From NCBI GenBank assembly GCA_015489765.1, contig WFZC01000376.1:1-32999 (forward strand): 32,999 nt of DNA. Direction: 5' to 3'. Both the position numbers and the translations under genes were made by a program. Each line of letters starts with the position of its first letter. Positions within the stretch are counted from its first letter, which is position 1. Positions 26,349 through 32,999 of the stretch are shown one piece after another. Origin of the DNA: Desulfobulbaceae bacterium (GTDB lineage Bacteria; Desulfobacterota; Desulfobulbia; Desulfobulbales; Desulfobulbaceae). The notes under the pieces are model-generated. The model was not told where the DNA came from, did not search any database, and saw nothing but the letters and a program-made list of their open reading frames with translations.

Positions 26349-27983
26349 TCACAATCCATCTTCACAGCCCCTGGCGCCGAGCCGTTTTTCAGCCCACCGG
26401 GCAAGTTTTTCCCTGAAGATTTTGGCATTATGGCGAATATCCACCGGAAAGCCGGGATGAACAAGAAAGGTGGAAATTCCTTTTGTCAATGGATATTCTC
26501 CGGCAAGTCTTTTCAACTCCGCCAGCAGCTTATCCTCCCCGACACCCTCCTTTTTCTCCACCAGGACAACGGGGACCTGGTTGCCCGGTCGGCCGATTCC
26601 GACCAGGGCTGATCTGAGAACATGCGGATGGGTATTGAAAATCCCTTCACAACAGATCGAATACATGGGCCCGTCGGCAGCATGGACAACATGCGCCTTG
26701 CGGCCGCAGAACCAGAGACGCCCCGACGGGTCAAAGTAGCCCATGTCTCCCATCCGGTGCCGGAAAGAATCACCGTCGGCTATCTTGGCCATCTCCGTTT
26801 CAGCCGGATTATGGTCATAGGCCCTGGTTACCACCGGCCCCTTGACCACTATCTCGCCGATCTCTCCGCAACCGAGTTTTCGCACCTGTTGCCAGTCGGC
26901 TATCGACCCCGCAACCGGCCTGATGACAGCTATTGTAATACCAGGCAGAGGCCGGCCCACGCAGACCCCTTTGCCTTCAGCCGTCAACTCCCAGCACTCG
27001 CGCAATATCTCGCGCCCCTCTATTGACGCTATGGGCAGGCTTTCCGTGGCCCCGTAGGGGGTATGGATCTCACCATCAGGTGGAATAATTTTCGCAACCC
27101 GCTCCACCAGTTCGCCGGAAACCGGGGCCCCGGCCATCAGAATTTTTTGCACCGGCAGGATAATTCCCTCGTCCAGGCAGTAGCGACTGACCACATTCCA
27201 GATCGCAGGACTGCCGAATGAATAGGTCACCCTTTCATCGAGCAGGGTACGGATAAACTTTTTCGGATCGACCCGGGCCGGCCGGCTCGGATCCATGTCA
27301 GGAATAACAGCGCGGGCACCAAGGGCGGTGGAAAAAAGGGCAAACAACGGAAAGGCCGGTTGGTCCACCTCCCCCGGCCCGATGCCGTAATAGTCCTGAA
27401 TTAAGCGTAACTGGGCATGAAAGATGCCATGGGTGTACTGGACGCCCTTGGGCGGCCCGGTGGAACCGGTGGTAAAAATAATGGCGGCCAGGTCATCGGC
27501 GGCTGCCACAAAATCCGAATTGTCCGGCACGGGTTTCATGGATGACAGAGATTTTCCCATTACGCCGAAACCATGGCCAACGCAAATCCGCATGCGTACG
27601 GTGGCAAAGGGCCCGGGAAACAGACGGCTGAACAGCACGGCCCTGGGAATACCAATAAGGATATCCGGTCTGACCGACTGGATACAGCGCAAAAGATTCC
27701 GGTACCCCATGCCAGGATCAATGAGAATGACCACGGCCCCGATGGAAAAGAGGGCAAAGGTAAGGCCGATAAACTCCATGGAAGGCCGGACCATCAACAT
27801 GACCCGGTCTCCCGGCCCGACACCGCCCCCCCGCAGGCGGGCGGCAAAATCCCGGCGGCACCGGTCGAGCCCGGCAAAGGAGAGACGCTGATAACGCCCG
27901 CGTATTTTATGGACAAGGGCTGTTTCCCCTCCTCTTTCAAGGGCAGCCCTTTGCAGCACAGCGGCTATATTCCGATTATCCAT
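26349..27983 (-). CDS. oleC: OleC: olefin beta-lactone synthetase (AMP-binding family)
   Basis: OleC uses ATP to convert the 2-alkyl-3-hydroxy acid into a cis-beta-lactone. The 544-residue protein is an acyl-CoA synthetase homologue. It has the AMP-binding loop IIFTTGSTGPPKGV at about 165-178 and the adenine-site motif YGATES at about 315. A third motif, MGDMGYFDPSGRLWFCGRKA, lies near 430, and the C-terminal lysine-bearing block reads DIRHNAKIFREKLARWAEKR. The ATG at 27983 is chosen over an upstream TTG because GGAAG lies at good spacing. This start overlaps the oleB stop by eight bases. OleC homologues cluster apart from ordinary ligases; gene order oleB-oleC-oleD supports the call. Confidence 0.92.
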   Translation of the reverse strand: MDNRNIAAVLQRAALERGGETALVHKIRGRYQRLSFAGLDRCRRDFAARLRGGGVGPGDRVMLMVRPSMEFIGLTFALFSIGAVVILIDPGMGYRNLLRCIQSVRPDILIGIPRAVLFSRLFPGPFATVRMRICVGHGFGVMGKSLSSMKPVPDNSDFVAAADDLAAIIFTTGSTGPPKGVQYTHGIFHAQLRLIQDYYGIGPGEVDQPAFPLFALFSTALGARAVIPDMDPSRPARVDPKKFIRTLLDERVTYSFGSPAIWNVVSRYCLDEGIILPVQKILMAGAPVSGELVERVAKIIPPDGEIHTPYGATESLPIASIEGREILRECWELTAEGKGVCVGRPLPGITIAVIRPVAGSIADWQQVRKLGCGEIGEIVVKGPVVTRAYDHNPAETEMAKIADGDSFRHRMGDMGYFDPSGRLWFCGRKAHVVHAADGPMYSICCEGIFNTHPHVLRSALVGIGRPGNQVPVVLVEKKEGVGEDKLLAELKRLAGEYPLTKGISTFLVHPGFPVDIRHNAKIFREKLARWAEKRLGARGCEDGL

Positions 27984-28845
27984 GGCAGGCTTCCACAAAA
28001 GGCGTTATCCGCCCGAGAGCTTCGGGCAGCACATCCTCGAGCACATAATGGCCGGCCTGTTGATACCAGCAGGCCTCTGCCCGTGGAAAACGACGGCGCC
28101 ACTCCTCATAAAAGGGACGGTTAAAGCAGAAATCCTGTCCACCCCAGATAATCAGCATGGGCTTTTCCCGCAGACCGGCAAGAGAGGAGGCCACGCCCTG
28201 CAGGGTATGCCATGAGGGATGGCGGCTGTGCATGGGGATATCGCGGATAAACCGGTCGATGGCCACCCGGTTGCGCCAACTGTCATAGGGGGCGAGAAAT
28301 CCCTCCTTCACCCCGGGATCCATGCGCTTGGCAACGGCCATGAAGGTGGCGGCCCGGGCAAACCCGTTCAGGCCGCGCACCAGCAGGGAACCGATAAGGG
28401 GCTGGCGGCAGACATTTATCCGCAGGGGAATCCGGGTGGAGGGAAAGGCCGCACTGTTGAGGACCACCAGGCCGGCAATTCGATCCGGATGCATACCGGC
28501 CCACCCCATGCCAATGGCCCCGCCCCAGTCATGGACAACCAGCACGCAAAGCTTTATCCGCAGATGATCGAGGAGCAGGCCGAGGTTTTCGATATGCTTT
28601 TTCAATCGGTAGGGATAGCGCCCCGGCTTGTCGGACAGGCCACAGCCCATGTGGTCCGGGGCGATGACCCGATAGCTGTCCCTCAACCCGGTGATCAGGT
28701 TTCGGTACAGGTAGGACCAGGATGGATTGCCGTGCACCATGACCACAGCCGGGCCGTTGCCCTCATCCACATAAGATAGAACATGGTCACCGATGGGGAA
28801 CCGTTGCGACGCAAACGGATACTGATAAAGTTGCTCCTTCACCAC
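27976..28845 (-). CDS. oleB: OleB: beta-lactone decarboxylase (haloalkane-dehalogenase fold)
   Basis: OleB removes CO2 from the beta-lactone to give the final cis-olefin. The 289 residues have the alpha/beta-hydrolase fold of the haloalkane dehalogenase group. The oxyanion region is HGNPSWSYLYRN (39-49), the nucleophile is Asp106 in VVHDWGGAIG, and an acid residue is plausible at Asp238 (GGQDFCF). The base is His266 in QQAGHYVLED. Asp instead of Ser as nucleophile is what separates OleB and the dehalogenases from common lipases. It starts with GTG overlapping the oleA stop, so the pair is coupled. Alone it could be read as a dehalogenase; the neighbours decide for OleB. Confidence 0.92.
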   Translation of the reverse strand: MVKEQLYQYPFASQRFPIGDHVLSYVDEGNGPAVVMVHGNPSWSYLYRNLITGLRDSYRVIAPDHMGCGLSDKPGRYPYRLKKHIENLGLLLDHLRIKLCVLVVHDWGGAIGMGWAGMHPDRIAGLVVLNSAAFPSTRIPLRINVCRQPLIGSLLVRGLNGFARAATFMAVAKRMDPGVKEGFLAPYDSWRNRVAIDRFIRDIPMHSRHPSWHTLQGVASSLAGLREKPMLIIWGGQDFCFNRPFYEEWRRRFPRAEACWYQQAGHYVLEDVLPEALGRITPFVEACHG

Positions 28846-29873
28846 TCAATCCCGAGCATCAGGGAATTTATTCCCGAGCCGATCCCGAGGATGGCGGCGC
28901 GGTTGCCCGGCAATAACCGCCCCTCGGCCAGGCCCATGGCCATGGTTATGGGGGCGGAGACCGATCCGACATTGCCGAGATGCGGCAGGGTCTCGAAATT
29001 TTTCCCCTCGTCCAGCTGCAGCCGTTCAAACAACAACCGGGCATGGGCCCGCCCCACCTGGTGGCAGAAAAAACAATCTATGGAACCGCCATCCCATCCG
29101 AGTTCATGACCAAAATCCTGCCAGCAGCGATGGGCCGTCTCGATACCCTTTTCAAGCAGCAATTCCGAATCGGTGGACATCAAGGTGCCCTGTTCCGCAT
29201 TCTGGCCGCCCTGGCAGAGATCATTATGATCGGTATGGGCCCGGCAGCTGCCGCCGACAAGTTTATGTCTGGAATCGAAAATCCGGCTGTCACTCATCAC
29301 CAGGGCCACGGCTCCGGAGCCAATGGTCAGGGAGGCAAAGAGCGGCTTTACCATTTTTCTGGTCAAGGTCGTATCGGCAAGCATGTGATTGATGGTTGAT
29401 TCCAGCAGATCCTCGGCAGTCTCGCCGGCCACGACCAGCCCGCTTTTCACCTGCCCCAGTTCAATCATATTGGCCAGGGTAATCATGCCGTTGAGAAAAC
29501 CGAGACAGGCATTGGAGATATCAAAAATCTGGCAGCTTTCGGGCAGGCCCAGGCCCCGATGGACAAAAGCGGCGGTTGCCGGTTCCATCATGTCCCGGCT
29601 GACCGAAGTAAACAGCAGGCAACCGATGTCTGCGGCCGGGATACCCGACTGGGCCAGCGCTTTTTTCCCCGCCCGAACAGCGCCTTCACTGGGCCGGGTA
29701 CCGGGATGCCACAACCGGCGGCTCCTGATTCCGGTCATCATCTCCAACCGGCCCGTGGGGAGTTTCAGCCTCTCATACAGGGGGGCGAGCCGCTCTTCAA
29801 GGACGGCCGAGGTCAACTCGACCGGTGGCAGCTCATAGCCGAAACCGTGCAGACAAACATGGGAGTATCGCAT
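28839..29873 (-). CDS. oleA: OleA: acyl-CoA/ACP head-to-head condensing enzyme (thiolase family)
   Basis: OleA joins two fatty acyl chains by non-decarboxylative Claisen condensation to a beta-keto acid, the first committed step to long-chain olefins. From the ATG at 29873 the protein has 344 residues, close to the 338 of Xanthomonas OleA. The catalytic set is present with matching spacing: Glu97, Cys123 (SNACLGF), His271 (FFCHQVGRAH) and Asn301 (HLGNVGS). The 26-residue Glu-Cys and 30-residue His-Asn distances match those known for Xanthomonas OleA (Glu117/Cys143, His285/Asn315). The Glu separates OleA from FabH. A longer frame from a GTG at 29954 would start inside a hairpin and adds an odd N-terminus. 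The ATG lacks a clear ribosome binding site. Confidence 0.93.
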   Translation of the reverse strand: MRYSHVCLHGFGYELPPVELTSAVLEERLAPLYERLKLPTGRLEMMTGIRSRRLWHPGTRPSEGAVRAGKKALAQSGIPAADIGCLLFTSVSRDMMEPATAAFVHRGLGLPESCQIFDISNACLGFLNGMITLANMIELGQVKSGLVVAGETAEDLLESTINHMLADTTLTRKMVKPLFASLTIGSGAVALVMSDSRIFDSRHKLVGGSCRAHTDHNDLCQGGQNAEQGTLMSTDSELLLEKGIETAHRCWQDFGHELGWDGGSIDCFFCHQVGRAHARLLFERLQLDEGKNFETLPHLGNVGSVSAPITMAMGLAEGRLLPGNRAAILGIGSGINSLMLGIEW

Positions 29874-29910
29874 AAAAACAGGGTGGCCTGTGGTCCAATC
29901 AAATAAATAA

Positions 29911-29974
29911 TTATCCGAAAATGGCGCAGAGCGCCGAATAATGTGTAGCACCACGCATATTGCGTGGTGCTACA
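29911..29974. repeat. Two adjacent hairpins upstream of oleA (REP-like or regulatory)
   Basis: TGTAGCACCACGCA and TGCGTGGTGCTACA (29944-29957 and 29961-29974) form a perfect 14-pair stem with a TAT loop. Next to it GGCGC-AGA-GCGCC (29923-29935) forms a second stem, flanked by ATTTTCGGATAATTATT on the minus strand. They lie in the 165-base gap between the DUF1232 gene and oleA, inside the operon. They could weaken or stop transcription, stabilise mRNA ends, or be a dispersed palindromic repeat. The motif GCTCTGCG..ATTTTCGGATAA is shared with the tandem repeat at 9240-9431. Confidence 0.75.
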
Positions 29975-30038
29975 GAAACAAAACAGGCCCGCGGATGTTT
30001 TAATTTCAAGCCTGCTGATTTCATGGTCTTTTGTGCTG

Positions 30039-30275
30039 TCAATCCCCTGAAGACAGGTGAAACCTGTCGGCCCAGGAAATGAGCAGGGCAGCCAGGGCGA
30101 TATCATCGAGAACTCCGATGACCGGTACCCACTCGGGGATCAAATCATAGGGAGAGAGAATATACAAAAGGCCGGAGCCAAGGATCAGTTTGACATAAAG
30201 CGGGGTTTCCCTGGCCATGAAAACCGCCATGGCATGCCTTGCCATCCGCATGATCTGAGAGAACGGATTGTCCAC
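30039..30275 (-). CDS. DUF1232 (YkvA-like) small membrane protein
   Basis: A short protein of unknown function with the DUF1232 hallmark: LYVKLILGSGLLYILSPYDLIPEWVPVIGVLDDIALAALLI holds a membrane hairpin with the invariant SPYDLIPE and DD. A GTG at 30275, with GGGG seven bases before it, gives 78 residues and a start just after the FabI-like stop. A TTG at 30314 would give 91 residues but overlaps the FabI-like gene by 35 bases. It belongs to the olefin/fatty-acid operon by position only. Confidence 0.75.
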   Translation of the reverse strand: MDNPFSQIMRMARHAMAVFMARETPLYVKLILGSGLLYILSPYDLIPEWVPVIGVLDDIALAALLISWADRFHLSSGD

Positions 30276-30279
30276 TTCC

Positions 30280-31080
30280 CTACCCCACAACTCCGGTAAC
30301 AATGTCCCGGTCAAAATAGTTCATTCCCATGCCGGCATCCACCACCACGCATTGGCCGGTGATACCGGAAGAACGGGGGGAAAGCAGAAAGGCGGCCACA
30401 TTGGCGACCTCACCGGTCTTCAGGGCCTTTTTCCGTAAAATCGCCTTTTCCGCATAGAGATACGAATCCACATACCCGGGAATACCGGCCGAGGCCGAGG
30501 TCTTGAGCAGACTGGGGCAAACAGCATTAAAACGAACTTCGGAAAAGGCGGAAAAACTCTTGGCCAGGAAACAGAGTGAAGATTCAAGTGCTGCCTTGAT
30601 CGGCGCCATGTAACCGTAATTTTCCGCCGCCATTCTGGTCGTGGAGATGGAGATGGTGACCACGGAACCATCCTTTGCCAACAACTCCTTGAAATGGTTG
30701 GCAATGGCTATCAGGGAGAAACAGGATATATCCACGGCCTGGAGAAAATCCCTTTTCAGGGTCTGGTGAAACGGTTTCATGCCGTCGGAATAATTGGCAT
30801 AGGCGATGGAATGAACCAGTCCGGCCACCGGCTGCTCAACAGAAGCGGCTATTTCATCCCTGACCCGGACGATATTAGCCTCATCCTCGACATCACAGAC
30901 AAAGACCGGACTCTTTGGAAAAAGTCTGCCCGCTGTCCGCGCCCGTTCCCTTGAGCGGACCACATGAATCACCTCGGCCCCGGCTTCGACAAGGACCCGG
31001 CCAATGGCACAGGCCACCGACTTCTTGTTGGCAAGGCCGAAAACGACTATTTTTTTTCCTTTCAGCGCCAGAAAATCCAT
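30280..31080 (-). CDS. FabI-like enoyl-ACP reductase (SDR)
   Basis: It probably reduces trans-2-enoyl-ACP or another enoyl thioester, the last step of a fatty acid elongation round. The 266 residues begin [21 protein letters not shown], the FabI-type cofactor loop that replaces the usual SDR GxxxGxG. They include LVHSIAYAN at about 88-96. The catalytic Tyr155 and Lys162 have the FabI spacing Y-X6-K in [14 protein letters not shown]. The C-terminal half has [14 protein letters not shown]. Residues around the substrate pocket ([20 protein letters not shown]) differ from E. coli FabI, so a housekeeping role is not certain. It is separated from the FabZ-like gene only by an inserted repeat element and is followed directly by the DUF1232 gene. 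Confidence 0.85.
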   Translation of the reverse strand: MDFLALKGKKIVVFGLANKKSVACAIGRVLVEAGAEVIHVVRSRERARTAGRLFPKSPVFVCDVEDEANIVRVRDEIAASVEQPVAGLVHSIAYANYSDGMKPFHQTLKRDFLQAVDISCFSLIAIANHFKELLAKDGSVVTISISTTRMAAENYGYMAPIKAALESSLCFLAKSFSAFSEVRFNAVCPSLLKTSASAGIPGYVDSYLYAEKAILRKKALKTGEVANVAAFLLSPRSSGITGQCVVVDAGMGMNYFDRDIVTGVVG

Positions 31081-31285
31081 ATCAGTCTTGATGAACTCGT
31101 AAAAAGTCCAGACAATGCTTGAAGATGGCTAAGTAAAAACACAGATATACAGGTAAGCGGAGCGAAGCGGAGACTCCGAGGAGTAGTGTTCGGTGGCGGG
31201 TCTTGACTATACATGTAGTATGCCAACGAGTCGCCACAGGACACACGACGCAGTAGATCGAAGTTTTTACGACGCCATCAGTCTT
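31081..31285. mobile_element. MITE-like insertion with 9-bp target duplication between fabZ-like and fabI-like genes
   Basis: A 187-base non-coding segment (31090-31276) is flanked on both sides by ATCAGTCTT (31081-31089 and 31277-31285). Its ends are imperfect inverted repeats: TGATGAACTCGTAAAAAGTCC at 31089-31109 matches the reverse complement of 31260-31280 at 16 of 21 positions. Removing the segment and one direct repeat restores a tight operon junction where the fabZ-like TGA is followed by one base and then the fabI-like ATG. The interior holds no gene; it has GCGGAGCGAAGCGGAG and an inverted GTGGCG...CGCCAC stem. The family name is not known to me. Confidence 0.8.
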
Positions 31286-31721
31286 TTTTCACCATGCAGG
31301 AAAAATCAACCTGGACCGCCACCCTGGCGCCGACCCGGACAGCACCCCGGAGGAACCAGGCCGGGCCGACCTTTTCCCTGATTTTCGCCTCGATGGCGAT
31401 GGTTGTTCCCGGCCTGACCTCCCGTTTGAACTTTGCTCCCTGGATCCTGGCCAGCACCGGCACCCCGGCGGCCGGACCGGACCCTTCCGAACTCCTGCCG
31501 ATAAGAACAGCTCCGGCCTGGAATACCGCCTCGCAGAGCAGGACCCCCGGCATGAGAGGATACCCCGGATAATGGCCGCGGAATATATCCAGGTCGGGAT
31601 CAAGATACTTTTCAGCCCTGATCTCCCGGTCGCTCAGTTCTACAACCCGGTCCAGCCAGAGAAACGGCGGCCGGTGCGGGATTGTCTCTTCAATAAAGTC
31701 CGACTCCGTCACATCCATCAC
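31278..31721 (-). CDS. FabZ-like 3-hydroxyacyl-ACP dehydratase
   Basis: It dehydrates 3-hydroxyacyl thioesters to enoyl thioesters. The 147-residue hotdog-fold protein shows IPHRPPFLWLDRV near the start and FRGHYPGYPLMPGVLLCEAV at 48-65. The catalytic His50 and Glu64 have the 14-residue spacing of E. coli FabZ. It differs in the C-terminal half from housekeeping FabZ, which usually has GDQL-type motifs. Its start overlaps the FabG-like stop as ATGA. It lies just before the inserted repeat element, which falls exactly at its stop codon and leaves the protein intact. Confidence 0.9.
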   Translation of the reverse strand: MMDVTESDFIEETIPHRPPFLWLDRVVELSDREIRAEKYLDPDLDIFRGHYPGYPLMPGVLLCEAVFQAGAVLIGRSSEGSGPAAGVPVLARIQGAKFKREVRPGTTIAIEAKIREKVGPAWFLRGAVRVGARVAVQVDFSCMVKKD

Positions 31722-32461
31722 AAGCCACCGGTGACCTCGAGAACACTGCCGTTGATATAGGCCGCGTCTTCGCCTGCCAGAAAAAGGACGGCAGCGGCCA
31801 CCTCTTCAGGGGTGCCGAAACGGCGGGCCGGAACCATCTTTTTATATTCCCTGATTTGAGACTCGGTCAGTCCCTGGAGGAAGTCGGTGTCGATAAAACC
31901 GGGCGAAACACAGTTGACGGTTATCTTTCGTTTGGCAACCTCCTTGGACAGGGCCTTCATCATACCGACCTGGCCGGCCTTGGAGGCGGCATAGTTGGCC
32001 TGGCCGGCAAAGCCGAGATGACCCATGGGCGAGGTGATAAAGATAATGCGGCCATATTTCCGCTTCATCATCAGCTGGACACCGAACTTGGCCATGGTGT
32101 AACATCCGGTCAGGTTGACATCTATGACCCGCTGCCAGTCCTGCCGCTTCATCATGGCCAGGGCGCCGTCCCGGCGGATACCGGCACCGGCAACCAGAAT
32201 ATCCAGGGTTTCAAACTCCTCCTCCACCCGGAGATACAGCTCCTCGACCGCACCATAATCGCTCACATCCACCCGGTGCAGCTGCAGCCGCTGCCCGTAT
32301 TGCGCGCAGGAACCGGCAAAGGCGGAAGCCGCTGCGTCATTGCCTCCGTAGACCCCGATAACCGTTGCTCCGGATTTCAGCAGGGCCAGGGTAACGGCCC
32401 TGCCTATACCACGGGTTGCGCCGGTAACAATGGCCCTGCGACCGGTAAAATCAGTCAACAT
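31718..32461 (-). CDS. FabG-like 3-oxoacyl-ACP reductase (SDR)
   Basis: It reduces 3-oxoacyl thioesters with NADPH. The 247 residues have the Rossmann motif TGATRGIG at 13-20 and Asn116. The catalytic triad is Ser144, Tyr157 and Lys161 in FITSPMGHLGFAGQANYAAS followed by KAG. The FabG-type block SPGFIDTDFLQGL follows, and the C-terminus is NGSVLEVTGGL. The ATG directly follows the amphi-Trp gene stop with no gap, and its own stop overlaps the FabZ-like start, so translation is coupled through three genes. Confidence 0.92.
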   Translation of the reverse strand: MLTDFTGRRAIVTGATRGIGRAVTLALLKSGATVIGVYGGNDAAASAFAGSCAQYGQRLQLHRVDVSDYGAVEELYLRVEEEFETLDILVAGAGIRRDGALAMMKRQDWQRVIDVNLTGCYTMAKFGVQLMMKRKYGRIIFITSPMGHLGFAGQANYAASKAGQVGMMKALSKEVAKRKITVNCVSPGFIDTDFLQGLTESQIREYKKMVPARRFGTPEEVAAAVLFLAGEDAAYINGSVLEVTGGL

Positions 32462-32737
32462 CTATCCCAGAGAAAAGGTTCCCTTGTCCTTACCGCCGCC
32501 GACAAGCCATTCGATTTCCAGTTCCAGTTTTTTCCTGGTTTTCCTGCGGCCCACCTCTTTCTCGGCCTTGATCTCCACCTCGACCCGGCCTGGAATCTTG
32601 AGCCCTACTTTTTTTTCGCCCTGCTTGAGAATCACCTTGCCGTCGTCGACTTTATCCGCAACCTGACGCAACAGATCCGCGGCAGCGCTGCGACTCATTT
32701 TTTCCTCGGTCTTGAACAAAACCGTTTCCCGGCCCAT
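32462..32737 (-). CDS. Amphi-Trp domain protein
   Basis: A 91-residue soluble protein of the amphi-Trp domain family, function unknown. It starts with MGRETVLFKTEEKMSRSAAA, has a helical segment with the pattern LLRQVADKVDDGKVIL, and ends in alternating charged beta strands with the conserved Trp in LELEIEWLVGG. GAGGAGG lies before the ATG. It lies between the desaturase-like gene and the FabG-like gene, 20 bases after the former, and so appears to belong to the same acyl-chain pathway. The mode of action cannot be read from the sequence. Confidence 0.85.
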   Translation of the reverse strand: MGRETVLFKTEEKMSRSAAADLLRQVADKVDDGKVILKQGEKKVGLKIPGRVEVEIKAEKEVGRRKTRKKLELEIEWLVGGGKDKGTFSLG

Positions 32738-32757
32738 GCCGACAACCTCCTCTTCTG

Positions 32758-32999
32758 TTACTGTTGTTGATCTGCAAGATAGGCATCCACATCATTGGAG
32801 ACGATTATACCATAGTTAATCGCACCCAGCCAGCCACTCATGATAATGCCCACCGAGCCGACATGAAAAAGTCCGGCAACCTCCTTAAATATGGACCGGG
32901 AGATATCAAGGCCTTCAAACTTGGTGCCGAACGAGGTTCCCCTGGTATGGAGGGTATAACGGTTAAAGGTCTTTGGCGTCGCCGACTCTATGGTATCTA
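32758..32999 (-). CDS. Carotenoid/retinol-desaturase-like FAD oxidoreductase, C-terminal part
   Basis: Only the last 80 residues are in the window. They read [20 protein letters not shown], then a segment with [15 protein letters not shown], then [20 protein letters not shown] and a short tail ending YLADQQQ. This arrangement, with a family-like TPxTFxRYT and a C-terminal FAD-contacting loop before the last helix, is typical of phytoene desaturase/retinol reductase-type amine-oxidase-fold enzymes. Such enzymes saturate or desaturate polyene chains. The gene starts beyond the right edge and is the first visible member of the ole/fab operon. The exact reaction is unknown. Confidence 0.65.
   Translation of the reverse strand, partial: DTIESATPKTFNRYTLHTRGTSFGTKFEGLDISRSIFKEVAGLFHVGSVGIIMSGWLGAINYGIIVSNDVDAYLADQQQ

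Noticed and set aside
27976-28845. Reading oleB as a haloalkane dehalogenase
   Set aside because: The fold and Asp nucleophile are shared, but the gene lies between oleA and oleC with coupled starts, which is the signature of OleB.
29874-29954. N-terminal extension of oleA from a GTG codon
   Set aside because: It would start inside the perfect palindrome and add 27 residues absent from known OleA. The ATG at 29873 gives the expected length.

Overview
The window reads as a chromosomal segment of a sulfur-cycle Desulfobacterota bacterium, most likely near Desulfobulbales. This is inferred from gene content and protein style; there is no rRNA in the window. The clues are a Hyf/Hyc-type membrane complex, a large TauE/SafE-type transporter with a periplasmic domain, an F1Fo operon with paired b'/b subunits but no a or c genes, an XrtA-style polysaccharide trio, and an oleABCD olefin locus joined to fatty-acid-synthesis genes. 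No tRNA, rRNA, CRISPR array or transposase was seen.

Layout: 1-2305 (minus) is the end of a Hyf/Hyc-type operon (hyfB, then hyfC running off the edge). 3167-4840 (plus) is the TSUP transporter, closed by a strong bidirectional terminator. 4948-8441 (minus) is a three-gene polysaccharide regulation unit (chain-length/co-polymerase protein, ExeA-like ATPase, tyrosine autokinase). A PPP-family phosphatase diverges from it at 8523. 9240-9431 holds a tandem hairpin repeat. 9596-11138 (minus) is efp followed by its modifying enzyme gene epmA. 11345-15011 (plus) is a tightly overlapping yfcE-like phosphodiesterase / HIT protein / mutS unit. An intergenic element with inverted ends lies at 15077-15224. 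15409-17319 (plus) is a TPR-AMIN-Amidase_3 cell-wall amidase. 17408-18829 (minus) is a GltD-like flavin/FeS oxidoreductase. 18944-25081 (minus) is the atp operon, b'-b-delta-alpha-gamma-beta-epsilon, ending in a textbook terminator.

25329-32999 (minus) is the most interesting part. Read in transcription order it is: a carotenoid-desaturase-like FAD enzyme (partial), an amphi-Trp protein, FabG, FabZ, FabI, a DUF1232 membrane protein, OleA, OleB, OleC and OleD. The last four are the complete head-to-head olefin pathway, with catalytic residues present. The upstream genes form most of a reductive cycle on acyl chains plus a desaturase-like enzyme. The arrangement suggests a dedicated acyl-chain-tailoring line feeding long-chain olefin synthesis; the product is unknown. 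The operon is interrupted between fabZ and fabI by a 187-bp inverted-repeat element flanked by a 9-bp direct repeat. Deleting one repeat plus the element restores a TGA-T-ATG gene junction. A pair of hairpins lies just before oleA.

Most genes sit in compact, translationally coupled operons. The less ordinary material is in the intergenic repeats, the His-rich extension of the ATP synthase b subunit, and the olefin/fatty-acid cluster.
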